From positions 1-10,440 of the forward strand of contig JAEZLB010000057.1 of assembly GCA_023435945.1 (NCBI GenBank): a stretch of 10,440 nt of DNA, read 5' to 3'. Below the pieces are notes generated by a model. That model worked only from the letters and a program-made list of their open reading frames with translations. It ran no database searches and was not told where the DNA came from. Shown one piece after another: positions 1-7,215 of this stretch. How positions within the stretch are numbered: the stretch's first letter is position 1; every line of letters starts with the position of its first letter. The DNA comes from Pseudomonadota bacterium (GTDB lineage: Bacteria; Pseudomonadota; Gammaproteobacteria; Burkholderiales; Burkholderiaceae_D). A program made the translations under genes and the position numbers.

Positions 1-680
1 GCTTCGGTGAATATGCCTGAAAGGCAATTTCGTATCACCTTGCGGCGCTGCGAGAAAGCCTGCTGGACCGCGCGCTCCAGCTTGGCTGCATCGCACTCCA
101 GCGGCTTAGGCAAGGGAATCATGCGTACAATCGCCGAATCTACTTGCGGTGGCGGATCGAAGGCGGTGGGCGGCACGACGAACAGCAGCTCCATGTAATA
201 GCGCCATTGCAGCATGACCGACAGGCGACCATATACCTTGCTGCCCGGCTCTGCCACCATGCGCTCCACCACCTCTTTCTGCAACATGAAATGCTGGTCC
301 TGCACCTGCGGCGCGATGCTCGTCAGGTGGAACAGCAAAGGACTGGAAATGTTGTAAGGCAGGTTGCCGACAACACGCAGCTTTTTACCGTGTGGTACGG
401 GTATCGAAGAAAAATCGAATTGCAGCGCATCGCCTTCATGGACCACGAGGCGGGCTGCATCAAATTGCTTCTTCAGACGCGCGACCAGATCGCGATCCAG
501 TTCAACTACATGCAATTGCTGCAAGGATTGCAGCAACAATGAGGTCATGGCACCTAGACCGGGACCGATCTCCACCATCGTATCCTCAGCCTGAGGCGCG
601 ATGGATTGGATGATGTCATGAAGCACGGCCTGGTCGGTAAGGAAATTCTGGCCGAAGCGCTTGCGGGGAATATGTTTCAT
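1..680 (-). CDS. rsmA: 16S rRNA dimethyladenosine transferase RsmA (KsgA), 3' end missing
   Basis: This enzyme uses S-adenosylmethionine to dimethylate two adjacent adenines in helix 45 of 16S rRNA, late in assembly of the small ribosomal subunit. Reading the minus strand from the ATG at 680 gives about 226 residues before the window edge. The family is usually around 260-270 residues, so only the C-terminal tail is missing. The N-terminus [14 protein letters not shown] carries the family's GQNFL motif (10-14). The SAM-binding motif VEIGPGLG follows at 36-43, an acidic residue ending strand 2 (ELD) at 60-62, GDA at 83-85, and the catalytic motif NLPY at 106-109. Near the edge AFSQRRK marks the C-terminal RNA-binding part. 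The gene starts 21 bases after the pdxA stop, consistent with the last visible cistron of the lptD-surA-pdxA-rsmA transcript. I see no clear Shine-Dalgarno sequence before the ATG. The identification is firm. Confidence 0.96.
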   Translation of the reverse strand, partial: MKHIPRKRFGQNFLTDQAVLHDIIQSIAPQAEDTMVEIGPGLGAMTSLLLQSLQQLHVVELDRDLVARLKKQFDAARLVVHEGDALQFDFSSIPVPHGKKLRVVGNLPYNISSPLLFHLTSIAPQVQDQHFMLQKEVVERMVAEPGSKVYGRLSVMLQWRYYMELLFVVPPTAFDPPPQVDSAIVRMIPLPKPLECDAAKLERAVQQAFSQRRKVIRNCLSGIFTE

Positions 681-701
681 CAATGAGGGAATACGCAGAG
701 T

Positions 702-1721
702 CTAGGAACGATGGGATGCCATTTCGGCCGCGACCTTGATCGCTTCCAGCATGCTGCCAAAATCAGCATGACCGACGCCTGCAGCAGCCAGATCAAGGGC
801 GGTACCATGATCCACGGAGGTACGAATGATAGGCAGGCCCAGCGTCACATTTACCCCCCGTCCGAAACTCGCATGCTTTAAAACAGGCAAGCCCTGGTCG
901 TGGTACATCGCCAGTACGCAATCAGCATCCTGCAGATACTTGTGCTGAAATAAGGTGTCGGCCGGATAAGGACCGCGCGCATCGATACCTCTGCTTTGCG
1001 CAGCCTCCAGTGCAGGCGTGATGACATCAATTTCTTCGCGCCCGAGATAACCGCCTTCGCCGGCATGCGGATTCAAACCGGTGACCAGGATGCGAGGGCG
1101 GCTGATACCAAATTTGTGCTGCAAGTCTGCATGCACGATATCCAGTGTCTTGCCCAGCCCTTCCCGGGTAATCGCTGCCGGCACGTCCTTCAAGGGAAGA
1201 TGCGTGGTGGCGAGTGCTACGCGCAGATAAGGTGAATCACCACCGGCCAGCATCATTACCACCTCAGGCGTCGCGGTTTTTTCCGCGAGATATTCGGTAT
1301 GGCCGGTAAAGGGCACGCCGGCATCGTTGATCGTACTCTTCTGCAAAGGTGCGGTGACAATAGCGGCAAAGGCACCGGACAAAGCGCCCGCTATCGCCAC
1401 GTCCAGCGTATGCAATACGTAAGCGCCATTGCGCGCATCCAGTTGCCCCGGCACTACCGGAGCGCCCAGAGGACAATCGATGACGAACAGGTTGTCGTCT
1501 TGCGACACAGCGTCTGGTGTCAGTGCATCGATTGAGGCGAGCGCGGTGAGCTTGATGGCCGGATCAATTTCTTGCGCCAGCTTGTGCAGCCAGTCGTAGC
1601 TTCCCACCAGCACGCAGCAAAATTTTTCGCGCACCTGCCAGGCAGCCTTGATGGAAATTTCCGGACCTATACCGGCAGGTTCGCCCGTCGTCAGCGCCAG
1701 GATGGGAAAGGATGCGTTCAC
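702..1721 (-). CDS. pdxA: 4-hydroxythreonine-4-phosphate dehydrogenase PdxA
   Basis: PdxA oxidises 4-phosphohydroxy-L-threonine with NAD(P). The product loses CO2 and is condensed by PdxJ into pyridoxine 5'-phosphate in the cytoplasmic DXP-dependent vitamin B6 pathway. The 339 residues match the usual length of about 330. Visible family features are [11 protein letters not shown] at 11-21, [10 protein letters not shown] around 138-147 (substrate-binding His141-Thr142), the three metal-ligand histidines at His174 (ATTHLP), His219 (GLNPHAGE) and His274 (MYHDQGLP), and the C-terminal [12 protein letters not shown] near 301-312. The start is GTG at 1721. An in-frame TAA lies only four codons upstream and the next methionine is far inside the conserved core, so GTG (or CTG at 1727) must be used. 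The gene follows the surA stop by 12 bases with no good ribosome-binding site, so translation may depend on coupling to surA. Confidence 0.97.
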   Translation of the reverse strand: MNASFPILALTTGEPAGIGPEISIKAAWQVREKFCCVLVGSYDWLHKLAQEIDPAIKLTALASIDALTPDAVSQDDNLFVIDCPLGAPVVPGQLDARNGAYVLHTLDVAIAGALSGAFAAIVTAPLQKSTINDAGVPFTGHTEYLAEKTATPEVVMMLAGGDSPYLRVALATTHLPLKDVPAAITREGLGKTLDIVHADLQHKFGISRPRILVTGLNPHAGEGGYLGREEIDVITPALEAAQSRGIDARGPYPADTLFQHKYLQDADCVLAMYHDQGLPVLKHASFGRGVNVTLGLPIIRTSVDHGTALDLAAAGVGHADFGSMLEAIKVAAEMASHRS

Positions 1722-1733
1722 GGTCAGTGCTTA

Positions 1734-3113
1734 TCAATCACGCGCTGTACCACCCAGGCGGTATTCAACATAGGCACGGTCACGCAGTTCACGCACCCAC
1801 TCATCCGCCGCTTCCTGCATCTTGCGCTCGTAAATGGCATTGCGTGCAGCCATACGCATGCGCTCGGGCGACACTTCGTCAGTGCGCCGCTCCAGCACCT
1901 GGATCAGGTGATAACCGAAAGGCGATTCTATTGGTTCGCTGATTTCACCCGGCTTCAATGCATTCATTGCACGCTCGAATTCCGGCACCGTGTCGCCGGG
2001 ATAAATCCATCCCAGATCGCCGCCTGAGGAAGCGGACAAGTCATTGGAAAAATTCTTGGCAAGTTCCTCGAAGGAAGCTGCCTTGTTATCCAAACGCTCT
2101 TTCAGTTCAGCCAAGCGACGGCGCGCCTCTTCCGGCGAAACGATCTGATTCACTTTAATCAGAATGTGACGGGCACGCGTCTGCTGCACCGCCGGCATAG
2201 CCGCTGCGGCTTGACGCTTATCCACCAGTTTCAGCAAGTGAAACCCATTGCCGCTACGGATAAGGGGTGAAACCGTACCGGGTTCGGCCTGACCAATCGC
2301 ATCGACAAACACTTGCGGTAAACGGTCAGCCGTGCGCCAGCCAAAATTGGTGTCGTTCACGCTGCTCGCCACATCCGAATATTGCGCCGCGACCTGGAAA
2401 AAATCACCGCCCTTCAATAGCTGCTCGCGTGCCTGCTCGGCGCGGCGCTGCAATTGCGCCACCTGTTCGGGCGATGCATTCTCGGGCACACGCACCAGTA
2501 TATGCAACAGATTCAGCTCCGGCCCCTGGGTCTTTATTGCCGCCGCATGCTGGGCAAGGTATTGATCGATTTCCGATTCGCTGATGCGTACCCGCTCAGC
2601 AACGGCGCGCTCGCGCAGGCGCTGAATGATAATTTCATTGCGCAGGTCTTCACGGAAGCGGGAAAAGGTCGTCCCTTCTCTCTCTACGTGATCGCGCAAT
2701 TCCTGGATATTGAGATTATTCTGCGCAGCGATCTGCGCAAGAGAACGGTCCACCACCACGTCACCGATCTGTATGCCACGTTCTTTGGCGAACTGCAATT
2801 GAACGCGCTCCAGGATCATTTGTTCCAGCACCTGGCGACGCAGCGCATCGGGTGCCGGCAAAGGCACCTGTTGCTGGCGCAGGCGCGCAGCCAGTACGGC
2901 CATGCGGCTCTCCAGCTCCTGCGCCGTGATGATCTCGCTGTTGACTACGGCAACGATTTCATCCACCAGTCTGGGCTGAGACACATTGCTGCTCGCTGCC
3001 TGCCCCCATGCCGAAGGCATGAATCCACCTGCGACAATGCCGGACAGCATCAGCGCCATCATGACTTTCGACATTCGCTCTGTCGAGATCTTGCTAATCG
3101 GATTGAATTTCAT
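1734..3113 (-). CDS. surA: Periplasmic chaperone and peptidyl-prolyl isomerase SurA
   Basis: SurA binds unfolded outer-membrane proteins in the periplasm and delivers them to the BAM complex; LptD, encoded just upstream, is a known client in E. coli. The 459-residue product begins with a signal peptide: a hydrophobic run at about 17-34 and a plausible cleavage after SAWG or SAWGQA (34-39). The SurA N-terminal chaperone domain spans about 47-197. The first parvulin domain runs about 198-300 (NLLHILVRV at its start, with FGWR and GNGFHLLKL later). The second runs about 311-410 (RARHILIKV, GGDLGWI, SPFGYHLIQV). A closing helix at about 411-450 packs on the N-domain in the known fold. The protein is somewhat longer than E. 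coli SurA (428). ATG at 3113 gives a long signal-peptide n-region; ATG at 3074 (residue 14) would give a more typical leader, so the start is uncertain. The gene lies 24 bases after lptD. Confidence 0.96.
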   Translation of the reverse strand: MKFNPISKISTERMSKVMMALMLSGIVAGGFMPSAWGQAASSNVSQPRLVDEIVAVVNSEIITAQELESRMAVLAARLRQQQVPLPAPDALRRQVLEQMILERVQLQFAKERGIQIGDVVVDRSLAQIAAQNNLNIQELRDHVEREGTTFSRFREDLRNEIIIQRLRERAVAERVRISESEIDQYLAQHAAAIKTQGPELNLLHILVRVPENASPEQVAQLQRRAEQAREQLLKGGDFFQVAAQYSDVASSVNDTNFGWRTADRLPQVFVDAIGQAEPGTVSPLIRSGNGFHLLKLVDKRQAAAAMPAVQQTRARHILIKVNQIVSPEEARRRLAELKERLDNKAASFEELAKNFSNDLSASSGGDLGWIYPGDTVPEFERAMNALKPGEISEPIESPFGYHLIQVLERRTDEVSPERMRMAARNAIYERKMQEAADEWVRELRDRAYVEYRLGGTARD

Positions 3114-3137
3114 CTGGCAAGCGCTTCTTATCTAGAA

Positions 3138-5318
3138 TTAGGGTTGACTGATCCGTTGGTAGCCGGAGATATTATCCCGTAAAGCATCCAGCGGGTCCGA
3201 TCCCAGGCGTGACAATCCGCTAAGTTCCAACTGGAAGTAGAAAGCAGTGGTCGCCACGCCTGTTGCCGTTGGTGTGCGCTGCCCCACTACCCGAAGTATC
3301 CAGCAATCTTCGCGGTATTCAAAGCCGAGCAAACCTTCGGCAATTTTGCCTTCACGCATCGAATAGTTGATACGGCCGACACCATACCAGCGGTCGGCCA
3401 GCGGCCATTGTCCGGAAATATCGAACTGCTCCAGATCGTTGGGTTCGTCGAGACGATAGTACACGTTCAGCACGCGGCTCGGCCCCGGTCTCCAGCTCAA
3501 TCCGTAAGTCGCCCGACTGACTTCCTTCATGGCTTCGTTGTATTGCACGCTGGTGTTAAGGGTCACGGTAGGAGAAACCTGGCCCGACACTGCCAGCAGG
3601 ATATCCGAACGCAGACCGCTGATCGGCGTACTGCCAGCACCCTCCGCCTCTTCAAAATAAACCCGCTGATCGCCCAAATAAAACCGCTGTGCCAAGGTGA
3701 GCCGGAGGTATTCCTGGCCGGTTTCCCCCAGAAACCGCGATGTCACGGCCGCGGTGACCTGGTTGGCATCATTGATGCGATCGTAGCCGCTGTAACGATT
3801 TTCACTAAAGAGTTCCGCGAAGCTGAAATCCAGTTCAGCCGTGTCGAATTTTGGGATATTTCCCTGATAACGATAGGGCGTATATACATAAAACAACCTC
3901 GGCTCCAGCGTTTGCGTCGCCTGACGGCCGAAGTACGTGGTATCGCGCTCGAATACCAAACCGCTGTCCACCGAAAAAGTCGGTAAAGTGACACTCAGAC
4001 TCTGGCTGGCATTGCTCCGGTCAAGCTCATAGTGCCTGGCGGTCAATGACAGGCTGGGCTTGAGAAAGTAGGCCTGGTGGATGATGGGATAGGTTAGGCG
4101 CGGCTGGAATACAAAACGGTTGCCATCCACGCGATCGGCGTGCCAGAACTGGGTGGCTTCCGCCAGTACCGACCAGTCGAACCCTCCGATATTGTATTTC
4201 GCAGCATTGAAGCTCAATTGCGGCAGACGCTCATACGGAAGGTCAATCGGCGACAAGGGATCTTGCAATACCTGGTAAGTGGTAGTGCGTCCCATCAGAT
4301 TCCAGTGGGAACTGGCATATTTTAAAAGCAGATCTCGCGAGAGTATGCGGTTATTTGCCTCGGTCAGCGTACTGGGGAAATCGTTTGGATATTCATCATC
4401 CGAAGCAAAGTTCAGATTCGCGTAGAACCTCAGGTTGGGGGTGATTTTCTGGTCATGTACCGAAGATACGGCCCACCGGTCACTGTCTGTCAGACGGTCG
4501 CCACTCAGCCCCTCCAGCCTTGTTTCGCCAATGTAGGTCTCGCCGAGATAACGTGCCTCCGCCCCGAGTTGCAAGCCGCGGCGCGAAATGAGTTTCGGAA
4601 ACAGGGTCAAATCCCGGTTGGGCGCAATATTGAAGTAATAAGGCACCATGACTTCTAGCCCGCCCGTATTGGAAGTACCTATCGTCGGGGGCAAAAAGCC
4701 GGACTTGCGTTCGCCGGAGAGGGGGAAGGATATATAAGGTGAACCCAGTACCGGCACCCCCTTGAAATAGAGCGCCGCACCGCGCGCGGTACCTATATCG
4801 CGCGCGCTATCCAGATCCAGCGTATCGGCCTTCAGATACCAGTCTGGATCCAGACCTTCGCAGGTACTGTAGGTGCCACCGATAACGCGTGCCTGATCGC
4901 GTGAGGCAAAATCGATGCGCTCCGCCTTGCCGCGTCCGTTGTTGGCTTCCATCTCATAAGTCGGATTCAATACATATCCGACACCGGTATCAATCTTTAC
5001 CTGCAACTCATCGCCGCTGAAGATTTGGCCAGGCCGCTTCATCCATACATTGCCGACGATATGCACCTCATCCTCCACCAGATCGTAATCGGCTCTATCG
5101 GCGGTCAGCTGCATGCCATCGCGTGTAATTTCCACATCGCCTTCGAGGATGATCTCGCGCTCCAGCCGCCCCTTCATTGTCTGCGCTTCAATCACCGTCG
5201 CGGATTCCTGCCCGGCCTCATCGGCGGCAAGTGGAGATTGCGCCCATGCCGGAAAAGCGGTTGCCAATAAGGCAGCCGCAGACAGGCGGGACAGACAAAA
5301 TGCAAAGAAACGGATCAT
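3138..5318 (-). CDS. lptD: LPS-assembly outer-membrane protein LptD
   Basis: LptD (Imp/OstA) is the outer-membrane barrel that, plugged by the lipoprotein LptE, inserts lipopolysaccharide into the outer leaflet at the end of the Lpt bridge. The 726 residues show a signal peptide with an AWA-Q cleavage site after residue 26. The periplasmic beta-jellyroll (OstA/LptA-like) follows at about 42-190, with repeated short strands such as EGDVEITRDG and GNVWMKRPG. The large beta-barrel runs from about 195 to the end, starting with PYISFPLSGERKSGFL (194-209). The mature protein has only two cysteines, Cys153 (YSTCEGLDPDWY) and Cys672 (YREDCWILR); E. coli LptD has four. The length is on the short side for the family (E. 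coli 784). The ATG at 5318 places the signal peptide correctly, although no Shine-Dalgarno sequence is evident. It is the first gene of the minus-strand unit. Confidence 0.97.
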   Translation of the reverse strand: MIRFFAFCLSRLSAAALLATAFPAWAQSPLAADEAGQESATVIEAQTMKGRLEREIILEGDVEITRDGMQLTADRADYDLVEDEVHIVGNVWMKRPGQIFSGDELQVKIDTGVGYVLNPTYEMEANNGRGKAERIDFASRDQARVIGGTYSTCEGLDPDWYLKADTLDLDSARDIGTARGAALYFKGVPVLGSPYISFPLSGERKSGFLPPTIGTSNTGGLEVMVPYYFNIAPNRDLTLFPKLISRRGLQLGAEARYLGETYIGETRLEGLSGDRLTDSDRWAVSSVHDQKITPNLRFYANLNFASDDEYPNDFPSTLTEANNRILSRDLLLKYASSHWNLMGRTTTYQVLQDPLSPIDLPYERLPQLSFNAAKYNIGGFDWSVLAEATQFWHADRVDGNRFVFQPRLTYPIIHQAYFLKPSLSLTARHYELDRSNASQSLSVTLPTFSVDSGLVFERDTTYFGRQATQTLEPRLFYVYTPYRYQGNIPKFDTAELDFSFAELFSENRYSGYDRINDANQVTAAVTSRFLGETGQEYLRLTLAQRFYLGDQRVYFEEAEGAGSTPISGLRSDILLAVSGQVSPTVTLNTSVQYNEAMKEVSRATYGLSWRPGPSRVLNVYYRLDEPNDLEQFDISGQWPLADRWYGVGRINYSMREGKIAEGLLGFEYREDCWILRVVGQRTPTATGVATTAFYFQLELSGLSRLGSDPLDALRDNISGYQRISQP

Positions 5319-5373
5319 GCAGAAAAGGCGTTGTTCTGCGGCGTGGCAGGCGATTTTTCGGGACGAATCCCTT

Positions 5374-5379
5374 ATTATA
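5374..5379 (-). promoter_or_regulatory. Candidate -10 element for the lptD transcript
   Basis: Read on the minus strand these bases are an exact TATAAT. A transcript would start near 5366 and leave a leader of about 48 bases before the lptD ATG at 5318. No good -35 sits at the ideal distance; the best nearby hexamer is GTGAGA (5400-5395), four of six matches with a 15-base spacer, so an activator or extended contacts may be needed. E. coli lptD is partly sigma-E dependent, but I could not fit a sigma-E pair (GGAACTT-like and TCTGA-like) here. On the plus strand TATTAT at 5373-5378 is a five-of-six -10 match that could serve amgK, but with no recognisable -35. Confidence 0.45.
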
Positions 5380-5399
5380 TGAGAACTCTTATGTTCTCA
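5380..5399. repeat. Perfect 7-bp inverted repeat between lptD and amgK
   Basis: The sequence reads TGAGAAC, six spacer bases TCTTAT, then GTTCTCA, a perfect palindromic pair. It directly touches the minus-strand TATAAT at 5374-5379 and therefore fills the spacer between the -10 and any -35 of the lptD promoter. A dimeric repressor bound there would block that promoter. As RNA from the amgK side it could instead form a short hairpin of seven pairs with a six-base loop. There is no T-run after it, so it is not a terminator. No known regulator is assigned. Confidence 0.55.
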
Positions 5400-5420
5400 C
5401 GCGTATTCCAGCACGCTCTT

Positions 5421-6446
5421 ATGACTTTATCCCCTGTTTCCGATGCTCGTCTGACCCAGCTCACGCAATGGGCAGCCACACTCCCCCATCCTCAACTGCA
5501 GGTCGACTCGGTGCGTCCCGCCTCGTCCGATGCCAGCTTCCGACGCTATTTCCGCTTCGACGGGACGGATGGCGCCACCTACATCGCGATGGATGCGCCG
5601 CCACCCCAGGAGGACGTGCGCCCCTTTATCCAGGTCGCTGAACTGTTTGCCAGTACCGGCGTGTCGGTACCGCAAATCCTGGCGCAGGATGTGGAGCAAG
5701 GCTTCCTGCTGCTGTCCGACCTTGGCAACACCACCTACCTGCACCAGTTGAATGCCGACACCGCTTTCAAGTTGTACATGGACGCCATCGATGCATTGGT
5801 TGTGATGCAGGTCCAGAGCCGCCCTGGTGTGCTGCCTGAATATGACCGCTCCATGCTGTTGCGCGAACTGCAGCTATTTCCGGACTGGTATATCAACAAA
5901 CATCTTGGCGTTACCCTGACAGCCTCCCAGCAGGCCGTGCTCGACAAGACTTTCGACCTGCTCCTCGCCAATAACCTGGCCCAGCCACAGGTATTCGTGC
6001 ATCGTGATTATCATTCGCGCAACCTGATGGTGTTGGGTAAAGGCAGCCCCGGCATTCTCGATTTCCAGGATGCCGTGTACGGCCCCATCACCTATGACCT
6101 GGTGTCGCTGCTGCGCGATGCCTATATCGAGTGGGATGAGGAAATGGTGCTCGACTGGGCGATCCGCTACTGGGAGCGTGCCCGTCGCGCCGGCTTGCCG
6201 GTACGGCCGGATATCGATTCGTTTTATCTTGACTTCGAATTCATGGGCCTGCAGCGCCACCTGAAAGTCCTGGGCATTTTTGCAAGGCTCCATCATCGCG
6301 ACGGCAAGGATGGCTACCTGAAGGACCTGCCGCTGGTCATGCAATACACCAGAAAAGTCGCCGGTCGCTACAAGGAACTGGTACCGCTGCTGCGCCTGCT
6401 GGATGAACTGGAAGAACGGGGGCCGCAAGTGGGTTATACCTTCTGA
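5421..6446 (+). CDS. amgK: N-acetylmuramate/N-acetylglucosamine anomeric kinase AmgK
   Basis: AmgK phosphorylates the anomeric hydroxyl of MurNAc (and GlcNAc) with ATP, giving MurNAc-1-phosphate for MurU in cytoplasmic peptidoglycan recycling. The product has an aminoglycoside-phosphotransferase/kinase fold. From the ATG at 5421 it is 341 residues, close to the known Pseudomonas enzyme. The N-lobe has SSDASFRRYFRF (35-46) and YIAMDAPPPQED (54-65). The catalytic loop VHRDYHSRN covers 193-201 with Asp196 as the likely base. The metal-binding DFQD is at 214-217, followed by GPITYDLVSLLRDAY (221-235), typical of this branch. Earlier in-frame starts exist (ATG 5391, ATG 5379, TTG 5331), but family alignment from memory (RLxxLxxW near the N-terminus) and overlap with the putative promoter favour 5421. 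None has a convincing Shine-Dalgarno sequence. murU follows after 49 bases, which supports the name over a generic phosphotransferase. Confidence 0.92.
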   Translation: MTLSPVSDARLTQLTQWAATLPHPQLQVDSVRPASSDASFRRYFRFDGTDGATYIAMDAPPPQEDVRPFIQVAELFASTGVSVPQILAQDVEQGFLLLSDLGNTTYLHQLNADTAFKLYMDAIDALVVMQVQSRPGVLPEYDRSMLLRELQLFPDWYINKHLGVTLTASQQAVLDKTFDLLLANNLAQPQVFVHRDYHSRNLMVLGKGSPGILDFQDAVYGPITYDLVSLLRDAYIEWDEEMVLDWAIRYWERARRAGLPVRPDIDSFYLDFEFMGLQRHLKVLGIFARLHHRDGKDGYLKDLPLVMQYTRKVAGRYKELVPLLRLLDELEERGPQVGYTF

Positions 6447-6495
6447 ACTGCGAACCCCTCTCTGCTCCTCAAACGATCCCTATCGAGACTTGCTC

Positions 6496-7215
6496 ATGAA
6501 AGCCATGATTTTTGCCGCCGGCCGGGGCGAGCGCATGCGTCCGCTGACCGACAATTGTCCCAAGCCGCTGCTGACCGTGCATGGCCGCCCGCTGATTGTC
6601 TGGCACATCGTCAACCTGGTGCGAGCCGGCATTACTGACATCGTCATCAACCACGCCCACCTTGGCCACCTGATCGAGGAAGCACTGGGCGACGGCAGCC
6701 GTTACGGCGCAACACTCGCCTACTCCGCCGAAGGCAACGCCCTTGAGACGGCAGGCGGCATTGCCAAGGCGCGGCATTTGCTGGGCGATGACCCTTTTGT
6801 TGCGATAGCTGGCGACATCTATTGTCCGCACTTCGATTTCGAGCAAGTGAAATCGGCGCTGGTGGAAGAAGATGTCTGGGGCGAGCCTTATGCGCCCGAT
6901 GCGCGCGATATCGCCTGGCTTTACTTGGTCAAGAATCCCCCTCATCATCCGCAAGGTGATTTCGGACTGAATAGTTTCGCCATCAGCAATGAAGGCGAAC
7001 CACGTTACACCTTTTCCGGTATAGGCGTGTATCGTCCCGAGATGTTTGATCATTTGCAGGCAGGCGAGAAAGCACCGCTGGCACCGATATTGCGTCAATA
7101 TGCCGCCCAAGGCCGCATAGGCGGCGAAATATACGCCGGCAGCTGGACTGATGTCGGTACGCCCGAGCGGCTGGCCCAGCTGAACGCGCCATTTACGACA
7201 GGAATGCCATCATGA
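6496..7215 (+). CDS. murU: N-acetylmuramate-1-phosphate uridylyltransferase MurU
   Basis: MurU transfers UMP from UTP onto MurNAc-1-phosphate. The UDP-MurNAc formed re-enters peptidoglycan synthesis downstream of MurA and MurB, so the route can bypass the fosfomycin target. From ATG 6496 the protein has 239 residues. It opens with the nucleotidyltransferase signature MIFAAGRGERMRPLTDNCPK (4-23), then KPLL. Asp107 in the IAGDIY motif and Asp219 in SWTDVGTPERL (216-226) are the expected metal-binding acidic residues. Pseudomonas MurU is about 223 residues; the extra length here appears to be in a segment around 122-145 rich in Trp, Pro and Asp. An in-frame start at 6403 would add 31 residues overlapping amgK and is not supported, because the signature normally lies at the very N-terminus. 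A weak GAGA sits before ATG 6496. It could be misnamed as a mannose-1-phosphate guanylyltransferase, but its amgK neighbour argues for MurU. Confidence 0.92.
   Translation: MKAMIFAAGRGERMRPLTDNCPKPLLTVHGRPLIVWHIVNLVRAGITDIVINHAHLGHLIEEALGDGSRYGATLAYSAEGNALETAGGIAKARHLLGDDPFVAIAGDIYCPHFDFEQVKSALVEEDVWGEPYAPDARDIAWLYLVKNPPHHPQGDFGLNSFAISNEGEPRYTFSGIGVYRPEMFDHLQAGEKAPLAPILRQYAAQGRIGGEIYAGSWTDVGTPERLAQLNAPFTTGMPS
7200..7203 (+). promoter_or_regulatory. Ribosome-binding site for pepP inside murU
   Basis: AGGA lies eight bases before the pepP ATG, within the last codons of murU. It is one of the few clear Shine-Dalgarno matches in the window. It supports the ATG at 7212 as the pepP start and independent initiation beside the ATGA stop-start overlap. 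Confidence 0.6.

Noticed and set aside
2454..3182. 242-residue open frame on the plus strand, antisense to surA
   Set aside because: It lies almost wholly over a well-supported SurA frame, has no family motifs and no ribosome-binding site, and follows from codon bias on the opposite strand.
3408..3986. 192-residue open frame on the plus strand, antisense to lptD
   Set aside because: It covers the LptD barrel coding region and shows no motif, start signal or codon pattern of its own.
5380..5399. Palindrome read as a Rho-independent terminator
   Set aside because: The arms are short, only moderately GC-rich, and not followed by a T-run on either strand.
5331..5420. Longer AmgK form starting at TTG 5331
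   Set aside because: It would run through the probable lptD promoter and leave only 12 bases between divergent start codons. The extra residues do not resemble the AmgK N-terminus.
6403..6495. N-terminal extension of murU overlapping amgK
   Set aside because: The nucleotidyltransferase signature normally begins at the N-terminus, as it does from ATG 6496. The extension is out-of-frame amgK coding sequence.
6469..7110. 213-residue open frame on the minus strand, antisense to murU
   Set aside because: MurU motifs are intact on the plus strand. The antisense frame has no recognisable domain, and long shadows are common in this GC range.
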